Assembly (NCBI RefSeq): GCF_050624435.1
Contig: NC_134536.1
Coordinates: 8,374,758-8,438,757, forward strand
DNA: 64,000 bases
Direction: 5' to 3'
Origin: Tenrec ecaudatus
Lineage: Eukaryota; Chordata; Mammalia; Afrosoricida; Tenrecidae
Positions 45,233-56,799 of the stretch are shown in pieces. Below the pieces are notes generated by a model, which was given only the letters and a program-made list of their open reading frames with translations, did not search any database and was not told where the DNA came from. Position numbers and translations under genes: made by a program. Numbering within the stretch: the first letter of the stretch is position 1; each line of letters opens with the position of its first letter.

Positions 45233-45734
45233 TCTTCCTTTTCAAGTTTCTTATGCTGTGATAAAGGGTCATGGAACCAACACTTAGCATCTCAACAAGC
45301 TCTCACATGTACAACTCAGTGACACTAATTATGCTTAGCACATTATTCAACCATTACTAAGATTCATTTCAAATCAGCACAAATTCTCAAGCAAAACCAT
45401 GTAAAAGGACTTCTTGGGACTCACACCAGAAACATCTCGAATGTGGCTACAGGCCCACACAGTTCACATTCACAACCACAAGGCCAGGAACTGCTCTGCT
45501 GTAGATGTCAGGATTTTCTGAAATAGTAAACAATCGTTAGGAAAGTTTCAAATATATATTCCCAGTTTCCCTTTGAGATTCTTGAAAATTGCATTCGTGA
45601 AAAAACTCAGTATCTTCTAAAGCTGTGCACAATACTTTTCAGTCAGATTGCGAGGCAGTATGGCTCTGTGATGAAATGCTTGCTTTCCACACGGAGACAT
45701 CGTCAAGTTATCATTAATATCACACACTAGGAAA

Positions 45735-46015
45735 ATGTGGCTCAAGTTAATTGAAAAATAGTTGCGGCAGTACATGGACGGTGGGCTGCCCGAAATTCAG
45801 GCTGGATTCAGAAGAGGATGCCGCACGAGGTATGTCATTGCTGACGCCAGATGGATCTTGGCTGAAAGCACAGAGTACCAAAAAGATGGTGCTTGTGTTT
45901 TATTGACTCTGTAAAGGCATCCCGTTGCGTGGATCACAGCAAACTATAGATCACAATGAGAATTACAAAGATGTCACTGTGCTCCTGTGGTATCTGTACA
46001 TAGACCAAGAGGCAC
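45735..46015 (+). mobile_element. RTE LINE, reverse transcriptase fragment
   Basis: Plus-strand translation includes 'GLPEIQAGFRRGCRTR' and 'IADARWILAESTEYQKDG', the same RT segment as at 37927-38121. The frame is broken by stops after 'LLTL'. It is followed directly by an L1 3' end. Confidence 0.8.
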
Positions 46016-46044
46016 TTTTTTGGGTTTTGTTTAACTTTTTACAC

Positions 46045-46228
46045 AGAAGATACTGAATGAATTCCCTGCCTTTCCAGTTCCTATTTGTACCAGTGTACAA
46101 CCTCTGGTCTAGCCGGATTTGTAAGGCAGAATTGGAATCATGATAGTGGGGGCAAGGAAGCATTTAAGAATTAAAGGAAAATTGTATGTTTCATTGTTGC
46201 TACACTGCACGCTGACTGGCTCGTTCCA
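46045..46228 (-). mobile_element. L1 3' UTR internal fragment (family A)
   Basis: 'gtacaacctctggtctagcc' and 'aaggcagaattggaatcatg' match 36420-36600 in the same orientation. It lacks the 3' end, so it is a broken piece. Confidence 0.7.
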
Positions 46229-46299
46229 TTGTGCAGAGCTTCCCCATGAACTGGAGGTTGACTTGATAGCAGTTAACAACTATCGCAATATGTATATGG

Positions 46300-46470
46300 A
46301 GTTGGGTTCTGTTATTATTATTAGTGCTATAAAGTCGGTTTTGACCCATAGTGACTAGATGTACAATAGAATGACACACTCCCTCGTCCTGAGCCATGCT
46401 TCACAATTGTTCCTATGCTTGATCTCATTGTTGTAGCCTCTGTATCAAGTTGGGTTGTAGGCTCAGGAAT
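46300..46470 (-). mobile_element. AfroSINE/RTE 3' end
   Basis: In reverse: 'gtgctataaagtcggttttg', 'gaatgacacactccctcgtc', 'cttcacaattgttcctatgc', 'gatctcattgttgtagcctc'. Confidence 0.65.
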
Positions 46471-48329
46471 GTATAAACAAAATTTCACCTTCATAAACGC
46501 CTGGAGTGGCTGGCATTGATGGGTTGGAGAAGCGTGTCTGTTTTTTGGTGGGATGTTCATCTTCCTAAGTTTCATTCATGAAATGCGGAGACCCAAGATC
46601 TATGACTATAGTAAAAATACCCCTGAAATTTCCCAAAAGTTTCCTAGAGGGGTCCTATCACTCTGTTGAGAACCACGTGAGATTTTTTATGATGATTTAT
46701 AAACAGCATTTCTTCAAAGTTAATCAGCATGACTATGAATTGTCCTAGCATGAAATGTCCTTATCTCTAACTGTACTGAAAAAATGAGAGGTTATCTGCA
46801 GCTAGACTAGAGAGCTTAGCTGTGAGGAGACTCTCAGAAGACACTCACTCCATAATGACAGAGCAGGAGATTTGAGAGATTGCTCTGCTCCTTGGCAGTC
46901 TGTGACACCAGTGACTTCATTGTAAGACCCAGAGCTGATATTTGACCTCAGTGTACTAGACTCCAATAACTTAGAGGTGAATCTGCCAGAAAACATACAA
47001 GATTTATCTTTGGAAGCTGCGTTGGAAACTGTGATTGGCCAAGAGTTACGCTTTCCAATGTCTCCATCAAGACAAATTCTCCCCAGTCTGCATATACTGA
47101 GGCATTCTTAGCCTTTCTTACTGAGGTAAACTTTCCCACTTCCTTTCATTCTCATGCTAAACAAGGAAAGCCATGCTCCTGGGGATCAAATGTTTCCCAA
47201 CTTCTTGGAAATTGTGATGGAGATTTTATTAATCATGAAGGATTATCATGGGGCTTCATGATGACTTGTAGATGCACACAAAGGAGCAAAAATAATGAAT
47301 CAGAAATACTTTACTTTTCCATTTTAAACACAGTCTGTTTTGTAGATAAAAATAATGTTTTCCTTTCTTCCCAGATATTTTTTTTTCCAGAAGGCTGAAG
47401 TCAAATATGTCCCTGTCCTTCAACCTTCTTTACCAACTCTGACACTAACCGTCCCTCGCACAGCACACTCTACTTCTCAGCTGGGTTTGATGATTCATTG
47501 CAATGGCCACATAGAACTCACAGACCATACTGATGATGATGGGATAAATTAGGGAAGTTAACACAGTACAATTCAGATCAGAAATTCTCAGGACACCTTT
47601 ATTCCAGTCTTTTCTACTGTGCCCACAGGAGGGCCTGTTTTTGGTCCTTGGCCCCTTGGCCCCGCTCAGACAATGTTACAAAACTCTTTTAGTACTGCTG
47701 ATAAGTGTTGAAAAGGCACTCCACTCTTTCATAAGCCTCAGTCTGACGGTGCTCAGCCATAGCTCTGTGGGTCAGCAAACCTAGTTTCCCAATTAAGTAC
47801 CTGGAGGCAGCCCACTCCTCAAGCAACTTTCCTGCCTGAAGGTACTCAATTTTGGTTGCTCTGTGGTTTGGGAAGCCTACTGTCCTCTGTCTTGTGCCCT
47901 GACTCTTGTTCCTCTGCTGCTAATCCTTTGTCCCTTCTCTAAAGCTTCTCTGGTGTCACAGACTCCTCTGTTCAACATGGATTTTGAGGTCCAGAGATGC
48001 ATTTTATTCTTGGCTCATCTTTCTTGATGGTAGAGAGAACCCAAGATTTATCTTCCAAGTTTCTAGAATCACAATTAGTCCTGTTAACAGTAACTCATAA
48101 CTGAATCATACCATCCCATTAAGACTGCTCTCCCCCGCCCCCCATCTTCTCTGGTCTAGACTCTACAGGAAAATTCATTTAGTGGGAATAACAAAAACTA
48201 TGGGAGAAGAGACAGATCAAGTAATTAACTGAAATACACTCACCATTCAAAGAAAGCCCTGGATGGAAATCTTGATTTTGGATTTTGATATCCTTGGTGG
48301 AAAGACTGAAAGCTTAGGGATCCAATAGT
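46471..48329. other. Unassigned sequence
   Basis: No named repeat or gene. Microsatellites are absent, and short frames are not supported. Confidence 0.35.
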
Positions 48330-48427
48330 TACGAGTTAAAATCTTAGTTTCTCTATTTGCCAGTTCAGAGCTCCAGACAAGATACTCAGTTCTCTGAGTC
48401 TCGGGTTCTTCATTTATAAATGTGGTC
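48330..48427 (+). mobile_element. MIR SINE fragment
   Basis: 'cagacaagatactcagttct' and 'ctgagtctcgggttcttcat' followed by 'ttataaatgtgg' match the MIR core on the plus strand. Confidence 0.55.
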
Positions 48428-48741
48428 AAAGATTTACTTTGCAAAGTGTGTCCCTTGTCTCCCTCCAAATTGTGGTAAACATATAGGTGGTAAAAATAGT
48501 CATCATTTCAATATTCACATGCACAATTAATTCAGTGGCATTAATTGTGTCCATAATCCTTTACAACCATCACTGGGGTGCATGCAGTGAATTACTGAAT
48601 GTAACCCTTTCACCAGGGATGATCTTGTGACTTTCACAAAATGATTGGGTAGAACAATGCAAATAAGGTGTTTATAGGCCTACAATGGGATTAGAAGGCT
48701 TGCTACTAATGTAAACAAGGCACATGAAAGTATTAGGGGGT

Positions 48742-49256
48742 AGGGAGGATGCTGGGAGAGTTGAGGGTGAGTGGGTTGGAAAGGGGGAACTGATTACAAG
48801 GATCCACATGTGACCTCTTCCCTGGGAGAGGGACAGCAGAGAAGGGGGGAAGGGAGACTCCGGATAGGGCAAGATATGACAAAATAACGAGGTATAAATT
48901 ACCAAGGGCATATGAGGGAGGGGGGAATAGGGAGGGAGGGGGGCGGGGAAAGAGGACCTGATGCAAGGGGCTTAAGTGGAGAGCAAATGCCTTGAGAATG
49001 ATTGGGGCAGGGAATGTATGGATGTGCTTTATACAATTGATGTATGTATATGTATGGATTGTGACAAGAGTTGTATGAGTCCCTAATAAAATGTAAAAGA
49101 AGAAAAGAGAAAAAAATGATTAGGGCAAAGACTGTACAGATGTGCTTTATACAATTGATGTATGTATATGTATGAACTGTGAAAAGAATTGTATCAGCCC
49201 CAATAAATTGTTAAAATAAAAAAAATTAAAAAAAAAAAAGAAAGCAAAAAAAAAAA
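48742..49256 (+). mobile_element. 5'-truncated L1 (family A) with a doubled 3' end
   Basis: A family A 3' UTR ends near 49097 with 'ccctaataaaatgtaaaaga'. A second copy of the last ~95 bp follows (49116-49210, 'gatgtgctttatacaattga' again), then a long A-rich tail. A perfect 16-bp duplication, 'gaaagtattagggggt', lies at 48726-48741 and 49257-49272. Both 3' ends are within one duplication, so they were inserted together. Confidence 0.9.
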
Positions 49257-49272
49257 GAAAGTATTAGGGGGT

Positions 49273-49840
49273 GGAGTCATGCAAATAAGTTGTACGGAAT
49301 CCCAATGAGGAGATTGGTTGATTTTTCTATTCCAATAGGCTTAAGATGGGTCAATTTCAGAACTAGAGAGGGGCTTCAATACCATCAGAATAAGATTCAG
49401 GAACAGAGTCAAACTTTGTACTCAGAAGAACCTGTCTTGGGTGGGGGGGGGGGGTGAACGAAGATGGGCTGTCCTACTTGCCAGAGGAGCTGAGAGATCT
49501 CTCCTGCTCTGAAGAAAGAAGAGATGTGTTCTCTAGTTTGAAGGCACCTTCCAGACATAGTCTACTTGCTTCCTGGTCCTGGGTTGTCACCACTCATCTT
49601 GATTCTGAGGTGAGCCCCCGAGCTATGAGAACGAGATCTGTAAGTTCCATATGGGCGTTTCAATGAATTATTAGAAACAGCATGAAAGTAGAGTGCTGTA
49701 GGAGGGACAGCTGGTGTCAGAACTGTTAAAAAGGGATGAAGAGAGGAGGTATGTCTGATCTCCATTTCTTAGGAATCCTTGGGCTGCTGTTGATCTTGAT
49801 TTCATCTCTTCCTCCTTGTGAAGTTAGATGAGGAGGTCTG
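49273..49840. other. Unassigned sequence with a poly-G run
   Basis: A run of about 13 G lies near 49442-49455. No gene or repeat recognised. Confidence 0.35.
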
Positions 49841-50325
49841 TGTTAGTCTGGGTACTTTAGAGAAACAAATCCATAGAAACTCATGTATAAGAGAGAGTCT
49901 ATTATAGAGGTTAAGTGCACATCAAGAAAACATCCCAACACAGTGCTGCCCAGGCCCACAAGTCCAACATTAATCCATTAACCCATATATCCGACACCAA
50001 TCTACAGAGTCCTCCTCCATCTCACAAAACACACTCTATGATGCCTACGTCAGGAGGAAAGCTGAATCAGTGAATGTGTAAGCATCTCAGCTCTGGCAGG
50101 GGTCTCCACACAGCTGCTCCAGCACCCAGGGCTGCATTGGCATAGGTCCATGTGGCTTCTCCTCACTTTTTGCAGGAAGTGAGCCTTGCCAGCTGAAGCA
50201 GGAACTGGTTAAGGCAGCTGCACCCTGGTCCAACCATCACAAAGCAAGAGACCTGAGAACTCAAAAGGTAAGACTCGCTGAGCCATTTATCCCACATGTG
50301 TTTATTAGCCAGGTTGGCACAATAA
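49841..50325 (-). mobile_element. ~500 bp unclassified repeat, copy 8
   Basis: Starts 'tgtgttagtctgggtacttt' and 'gagaaacaaatccatagaaa', then 'caagaaaacatcccaacaca'. Its outer end shows the family's terminal sequence clearly. Confidence 0.65.
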
Positions 50326-50844
50326 ACTAACTAACTCATGGTCCAATGCTGCACTACTCTTTTTGCCATCACTGTGCTCTGTTTCCAAAGCAACATGGGT
50401 GTATGCACAAGGCTAACTGAAAGAGAGGAGGGGATGCCATTAATTACCCAGTTTACAATCTTGTCAACAGCAAGACAAAACATCGGGAAAATAAATTACT
50501 ACAGTTCTGCTTCTGGTTAACCAAACTAAGTGTCCACCCAGGTAGGGCATTGTATCTTGATGTCAACACAACCTAAAAGAGAAAATGAAAAACTTTGTAA
50601 ATCTAGCTAATTTTGATTCCTTTGGAACAACCTGAATTAAACGGTGATGGAGGACCATATCTGACCTTCTCCGGCTTCCCTATTGTCACGAGGTAGGGGT
50701 CAGACAAACCTTGATGGTCCATCTTTTGTTACCTATTCTGATACCATTCATCCCACGCCATCCTCTAGCTATGCGAGGTTCGATAATGTGTTACAATGGC
50801 CACAGCCAATACTCATCATTAAGGAAGTTTATTAGGAAAGTTCA
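50326..50844. other. Unassigned sequence, possibly LTR-derived
   Basis: 'ggtcagacaaaccttgatgg' and the following 100 bp have an LTR-like look, together with 51056-51560, but no family could be assigned. Confidence 0.3.
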
Positions 50845-51055
50845 AGGAGCCCTGCTGGCGCAGTGGTTACAAGTTGGACTGTGATCTGCAAGGTCAGCAA
50901 TTTGAAAGCACCAGCAGCTCTGAAAGAGAAAGACGGGGCTTTCTACTCCTGTAAACAGGTATCATCTCAGAAACTTACAGGGGAAGTTCCACCCTGTCTT
51001 ATAGGGTCACTGTGAGTCAGTATCGACTCAATGGCAGTGAGTTTCTTGTTGTTTT
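50845..51055 (+). mobile_element. AfroSINE, nearly complete
   Basis: From the tRNA-like head 'ggagccctgctggcgcagtg' and 'gcaatttgaaagcaccagca' (B-box region) through 'gggctttctactcctgtaaa' to the tail 'gactcaatggcagtgagttt'. It is the best-preserved AfroSINE in the window. Confidence 0.9.
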
Positions 51056-51629
51056 TAGGGACATCAATAGGTTACTCCAAGTCAGGATCGGCAAAGAGTA
51101 AAGTTTACAGTCATTGGTCTTCTCAGTCAATAGGCAAGTCTCTATCTCTTTGTTAGTCTCTCAATCATGGACCAGGAAGCCAGCTCATCTGCCGCTGTGT
51201 CCCACTGTTCCACAGTGTCAGGCCAGATAAGGAAAAGGTACCCCATAGTGTCTGGCCCTGATCCCCTGAGTGGCCATGCCACAGTCCATGTTGCCTCTAG
51301 TCTTGGAAGCCTCTGACACTTCAGACAGAGATCTTGACTATGTTCTTCTCAGGTCCTCGGAGTTTTTCCTCTTCTCTCTTTGCATCAAAGGCTCATCCTT
51401 CAAGCCAGGGGAGTGATAATTGGAACTGACCAATCCCCTCTCATAGTATTGCACAAATTGGAACTGACCAATCCCCTCTCTTAGTATTACACACACTCTG
51501 AATAATTACACTCAATCATTTGGTGAAAGTTACAGAGACTTGGATAGAAGAGGCATGTTAAGAAATTTCATTCAATCTTTGAAAATTTTAGGCATGTTCA
51601 TCAAATAATGCACGAGTAGTCATGTTTCT
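51056..51629. other. Unassigned sequence, possibly LTR, with a short tandem duplication
   Basis: This stretch could be an old LTR. It includes a duplicated segment near 51417-51491 listed separately. Confidence 0.3.
51417..51491 (+). repeat. 38-bp tandem duplication, two copies
   Basis: 'aattggaactgaccaatccc' followed by 'ctctcatagtattgcaca' is repeated at once with two mismatches. Confidence 0.9.
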
Positions 51630-52025
51630 AGAGTTCCTGGGTGGTACAAATGATGAAGCCCCAAACCACAAGGTTGGAGGAACAAGTCCACCCAGAGGTG
51701 CTTTAGAACAGTAGTTCTCAATCTATGGGTTATGATCCTTTTGGGGGTTGAATGACCATTTCACAGGGCTTGCCCGATCTATACATAACAGTATCAAAAT
51801 GACAGTGATGAAGAAGCAGTGAAAGAAATTTTATGGTTGGGGGTCACCACAACATGAGGAATGATATTAAAGGGTCACAGCATGAAGAAGGTTGAGAACC
51901 ACTGCCTTAGAAGAAAGATTTGGTGACCCATTCCCCCAAACCAGTCATTGAAAACCAGTGGAACAGAACTCTCCTCAAACACACACAGGGTCCCCAGAGT
52001 CAGAAGCAACCTAATGGCACATTAA
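51630..52025 (+). mobile_element. AfroSINE split by a hAT element
   Basis: The left part is 'gagttcctgggtggtacaaa' and 'aaccacaaggttggaggaac'. The right part resumes near 51905 with 'gatttggtgacccattcccc' and ends 'cagaagcaacctaatggcac'. The two parts together make one SINE. Confidence 0.75.
51709..51904 (+). mobile_element. SPIN/URR1-like hAT MITE, 196 bp
   Basis: Ends are inverted repeats: 'cagtagttctcaatctatgg' and 'gaaggttgagaaccactg'. Flanking 8-mers are 'ctttagaa' (51701-51708) and 'ccttagaa' (51905-51912), matching at 7 of 8 positions with a TTAG core, typical of hAT. Subterminal 'ggttgggggtcaccacaaca' is shared, inverted, with 2922-3444. It has no transposase and would depend on one supplied elsewhere. 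It sits inside an AfroSINE. Confidence 0.88.
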
Positions 52026-53719
52026 AAAAATACCCCCTCTATCTTTAGGCGTCTACATATCCTTTTAGGGAATCCAGACTCCTGATTTCTACCCAAGATC
52101 TCCCAGAGACCTGCGGAATTTATATTAGACACCCCAGACTCAATGCTCATTAACAGAGAGCTTTTCCATGTCAAGTCCCTGATTTTGCTAATCCTTGCCA
52201 AAGCTTGATTTTCTTTAAGCTAAATTCTACGACGAATTGCTCGTTAAAAGGAAGCAGAGATCATGGAAAGACTAAATCTACTCCAGAAGTATGCATCGTC
52301 TTTGTTCTCTACAAATGCTCAGTGAGAGAAGAAGGGGATGTCTTCAGGGGCGTGTGTTTGATAATGAGTACTGGTAATGAGCTGTGGTTTTGAACCGACC
52401 TTGGAGCAGTTCACGTTGTCTCCTGGCTTCAAATGATCTCTTCCCGTGTTGAGCTGTTTGCAGAGAGAAGAGGGGATGGGCTAGGAATGGATCTGATCTA
52501 TTCATGTATGTGGTTTCTGGGGATTTCACTTCCTGGTGGCTCTGCTGCTGCTGCTGTTGTTAGACAATTGTTCTTAGGGAGGTAATGTGAGTCTGCTTGC
52601 TGCTCAGAAATAGGTTCATCAGTTTTCCCTGAACTTGAGATTTATCTGAAGGTTCATCATTTTTCATCACTCTTTTTCTGCTCTCACCAGACTGGTCTGC
52701 ACCTGGGAGCAGCCTTTTAGATCAGAACCCGATTTGGGTTGAACTAGGGACTCTTCAAGTCCAGGCATCGGAGTTAGGGGAAGGGAAGCCATATTTGAAA
52801 AGGTCACCCTGCCTTTCTAGGTTTCCTTTTCTCACAGTGAAACCATCTGGAGAAAGGTAGCCATCACGGCAGTTCACCCAATTCAGTGATTTCATTCAAC
52901 CAACAAATCCTTATCGAGAGCTGCTCTTGCAGTCCCTTGCAGTGCATCAGCAAACAGACAGACAAAGATCACTGCCAACCTTCATCTCCTGTCCCCCTGA
53001 GAACAGGTAAGGAGACTGGGCATTGCTTTTGTTCAGAGGACAAGTATCCAAGGTTCTCCTCACGAGAATCTTGAGGAGGAAGTTGGGAGAAGAGCTTTCC
53101 AGTTATTTGCAGTCTTGGAAACCTAAGATGGCTATGAGGTGGAATTGGTTTGATGGCAGGGACTGGGTTTACCCCCTTGCCTTTACATAACTTTTCTGCC
53201 CTGAATAGCCTGCAAAATGTGCTGGCAGGGTATGCCCTGGATAGCCCCAGATAAACTCACCTAAAAAGGAGAGAGGAAAGTCACATTCCCCCCAAGACCC
53301 AGTGGCGTTGGATTGCCAGGATCTCGGTGGCCATTGATATATTTTTGAAACTCCAAGGACCCTTGCTTTCCTCTCACACAATCCATGCTCTAAGTTTGGG
53401 GATCCTAGCACATCTCACGTGTGCTCACAAATGACCAACCTCTCTTTGGCTCTCCCACTGCACCCCCTCTCCCCCTCCCCCCACCGGCTTGGCCACTCTC
53501 CAAGCACACCAGTATCCATCAGAGCATAGCCCATGCAAGGATGTACCTGGGTGCTCAGTGATCCTGAGGACAGTCCTGGGAAACACAAGCCAGCTCACGG
53601 GGTTCCTGAGATTCTTCACGCCTTGGATCTGAGACCAGAGTGGTCTTCGGAGTCAGAAGAAAACAATCTATGATGCATTTGCTCAGTTACTCACTGGGAG
53701 CTTTATGACAGAGGTCTGG
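52026..53719. other. Unassigned sequence
   Basis: About 1.7 kb with no recognisable repeat or gene. A short (CTG)n run occurs near 52540. This may be unique sequence. Confidence 0.4.
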
Positions 53720-53905
53720 TGGCACCTTGGACAAACATTCAGCTGCTAACTGAGAGCCAGGAAATTTCCCCTCAGAGGCTCCATGGGAGTAAAGTCCTGG
53801 CAGTTTGCTCCATAAAGATTTATAGCCTTGGAAATCCCACAGGCAGTTCGTCTTAGTTCTATAGGATCACTGTAAGTTAGAATAGACCCCGTAGCAAGCG
53901 ATGTC
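53720..53905 (+). mobile_element. AfroSINE, diverged
   Basis: 'gtggcaccttggacaaacat', 'agcctt ggaaat'-like middle and a tail resembling 'ctataggatcactgtaagtt' fit a plus-strand AfroSINE. Confidence 0.65.
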
Positions 53906-53921
53906 TAGCTTTCCATTGAAT

Positions 53922-54075
53922 GAGACCTTAGGCTCCTTACTGAACCTTCCTGCACGTATAAAGTGGGAATCCTGATAGAACCTCATACTTTATCAAAGCC
54001 TGTGTAGAAGGAGGCTATGGCACAGGGCATAAAAGGCACTTCACACAGTGCTCAACATAAAATAAAGGCATGTCA
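53922..54075 (+). mobile_element. MIR SINE
   Basis: 'gaccttaggctccttactga', 'cgtataaagtgggaatcctg' and 'cacttcacacagtgctcaac' follow the MIR core and 3' order. Confidence 0.65.
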
Positions 54076-54156
54076 ATTTATTTTAAAAACCTCTGCCTTT
54101 CAGGAACTGTGTTGACTTTAAAACCATTTCCTCCCAGGTAGGCACCTTCAGAAACA

Positions 54157-54218
54157 GGTGTTTCTATGTCAAGGACTTTAAATAGGTTGGTGTTTCTATG
54201 TCAAGAACTTTAAATAGT
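54157..54218 (+). repeat. 32-bp tandem duplication, two copies
   Basis: 'tggtgtttctatgtcaagga' with its continuation is repeated with few changes. It is a local duplication. Confidence 0.85.
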
Positions 54219-54428
54219 TCCCCACCTCCCTGAATCTCATAAGTTTTACAAAGGTTTTACCAAATTAAACAGAATGCCTACTCTTGATCATACTATGGGA
54301 GAGTTTCAGAAGTGTGAATAAAGATAGAAACCTAAGAGCACCCATCACACACAGTATTTCTACTAATAGCAAAACTTGATGGCAAATGTTTAATGATATG
54401 GGTAGTGAATGAAAATAATTATAGTGAA

Positions 54429-54505
54429 ATGGAGCCTAAAAAGGCTTATGGAACATGGGATTCAGAGATAATGGCATTCTTCTATGAACTTTTGAACCCC
54501 CTTCG
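54429..54505. mobile_element. Small mariner-type inverted-repeat element, copy 2
   Basis: Begins 'atggagcctaaaaaggctta' and ends 'atgaacttttgaaccccctt'. The ends are inverted repeats with mismatches and the right end shares 'ctatgaacttttgaa'-type sequence with 21022-21100. Confidence 0.5.
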
Positions 54506-54559
54506 TGTATGCAGAGATAGAATACTATGTCACTGCTGCCATGGAGTGTATATATGTTA

Positions 54560-54830
54560 TATATATAGAATAGAATCAAACATTGCCTGATCCTGTGTTA
54601 TTTTCATGATTGTTGGTATATTTGAGTCCAGTGGTTTGTCTATTACATCAATTCATCTTTTCTCTGGAGACTCTTTCTCTCACCCTCTACTTTAGTCATT
54701 GGTCTCACCATCCTCTCTTGCAAGGAGTGTGCCTTTAAGACTGAGTTGTTCTTTTGGTCGTCCACAGTACATTCAAACTCTTTACCAACACCACAGTTCA
54801 AATGTATCAATTCATCGGTCTTTTTTCATA
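54560..54830 (-). mobile_element. RTE/AfroSINE 3' region
   Basis: In reverse: 'cattgcctgatcctgtgtta', 'tctcaccctctactttagtc', 'gagtgtgcctttaagactga', 'ccaacaccacagttcaaatg'. The match runs past the SINE into RTE sequence. Confidence 0.7.
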
Positions 54831-54845
54831 GTTCTGTTTAAAATC

Positions 54846-55066
54846 TATAAATTGTCAAGGGCTCATGGGAGAGGGGGGAGCGGGGAGAGAGGGAAAAAAA
54901 AAGAAGACCTGATGCAGAGGGCTTAAGTGGAGAGCAAATGCTTTGAAAATGATTAGAGCAAAGAATGTACAAATGTGCTTTATACAATCGATGTATGTAT
55001 GTGTATGGATTGTGATAAGAGTTGTATGAGCCCCTAATAAAATGTTTTTAAAAATCTTAAAAATGA
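54846..55066 (+). mobile_element. 5'-truncated L1 3' end (family A)
   Basis: From 'tctataaattgtcaagggct' to 'gagcccctaataaaatgttt'. Another family A copy follows within 10 bp in the same direction. Confidence 0.8.
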
Positions 55067-55072
55067 GTATTA

Positions 55073-56062
55073 TACAACAAAGCTCACATGGAAGAAGCAC
55101 ACCAGCTGGTGTGATCATGAGGTGCTGAAGGGATTAGTTATCAGGCATCAAAGAACAAAAAAATCATATCATTGTGTGCTCACCTCCCCAATATAATTAC
55201 TGAAGACAAATGGGTGCATAAGCAAATGTGGTAAGGAAAGCTGATGGTGCCCGGCTATCAAGAGATATAGCATCTGGGGTCTTAAAGGCTTGAAGATAAA
55301 CAAGTTACCATCTAGCTTGGAAGCAACAAAGCCCACATGGAAGAAGCACACCAGCCTGTGTGATCACAAGGTGTTGAAGGGATGAGGTATCAGGCATCAA
55401 AGAACAAAAAATCATATCATTGTGAATGAGAGGGAGTGTGGAGTGGGGAACCAAATCCATCTGTAGGGAGCTGGACATCCCCTTACAGAAGGGTCTCAGG
55501 GAGGAGACGAGCCAGTCAGGGCGCGACGGAGCAATGATGAAACATACAACTTTCTTCTAGTTCCTAAATGATTCCGCCACCCACACTATCCTGATCCCAA
55601 TTCTACCTTACATATCTGGCTAGACCAGAGGATGTACACTGGTACAGAAAGGAACTGGAAACACAGGGTGTCCATGACACATGATCCCTTCAGGACTAGT
55701 GGTGAGAGTGGCAATATTGGGAGTGTGGAGGGAGGGTGGGGTAGAAAGGGGGAACCAATTACAGGGATCTATATATATAACCCCATCCCTGGGGAATTGA
55801 CAACAGAAAAGTGGGTGAAGGGAGACGTCGGACAGTATAAGATATGACAAAGTAATAATTTATAAATTATCAAGTGTTCATGAGGGAGGGGGCAGCGGGA
55901 GGGAAGGGGAGAAAATGAGGAACTGATGTTAGGGGCTTATGTGGAGAGCAGATGTTTTGAGACACGTGAGAGTAACGAATGTAGAAATGTGCTTTATACA
56001 ATGGTGTATGTATGGATTGTGATAAGAGTCATATGAGCTCCCAATAAAATGATTTTAAAAAA
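55073..56062 (+). mobile_element. 5'-truncated L1 (family A) with the tandem 3' UTR duplication
   Basis: Two copies of 'cacatggaagaagcacacca' (about 55086 and 55336) and of 'caggcatcaaagaacaaaaa' (about 55142 and 55390) show the duplicated segment; the junction has 'gtgctcacctccccaatata'. The 3' end is 'ctcccaataaaatgatttta'. The duplication matches the one in 17291-19301. Confidence 0.85.
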
Positions 56063-56164
56063 CGAGGCTTACAAATAATATGCAGTGACATGAAAATATT
56101 CTTGTGACACAGCTTTACTAGAAAATAGGATGCAAACTGATTATAGTACCCAACATGATTTTTT

Positions 56165-56400
56165 AAATGTCATCAACAAAGCCTGAGACCATTGGAACTA
56201 GATGGTGTCCAGCTACCACCACTGACCGCTCTGGTCAGGATTACAATACAAGCTTCTGGACAGAGACAGAAGGATAAAAGTAGAACAAAATTCATAAACA
56301 TAAAAAAACACAGACTTACTGATGTGATAGAGACTTGTGGAACCCTGAGAAAGTAGCTTTTAGATACTTTTTGAACTGAACCCACACCCAGGGAACAACT
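56165..56400 (+). mobile_element. L1 3' UTR fragment (older afrotherian type)
   Basis: 'ttggaactagatggtgtcca' and 'acacagacttactgatgtga' correspond to 20000-20160. Confidence 0.55.
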
Positions 56401-56799
56401 TTTAGTCAAGCCATAAATAGCAGATTAATTGAAAAGCAACACTAGGCAGCAAGGCAGTCCTCAGTACATCAACCACGTGAGCCTCAAAGGGCAGTATTTG
56501 CCTCAAATCAAAGGGATGCGTGGGAAAAAGGGATGAATGGAAACCGGAGCCCAGAGAGGAAATGGGAAGAACGCAGTTACTTTGAGGGATTGTAACCCAA
56601 GTCTGAAACCAAGATGTGCACAAATTATTGAGTGAAAAACCAATCTGCTCCATATATTTTCACCCAAACTATAATAGAAAAGATAGATTTTAAGTATAAC
56701 AGCAGTGGGGGAAAATGTCATGTGTTGTTGGAAAATATAAAAGAAACATAAAACAGAACACCATGCTCACTGCCATCAAGTCGATTTTGGCTCAGATTA
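56401..56799. other. Unassigned sequence
   Basis: No recognised feature. Confidence 0.3.

Noticed and set aside
46660-46690. 'gttgagaaccacg', resembling a hAT end
   Set aside because: No matching opposite end or 8-bp duplication was found nearby, so it may be chance or an unrecognisable remnant.
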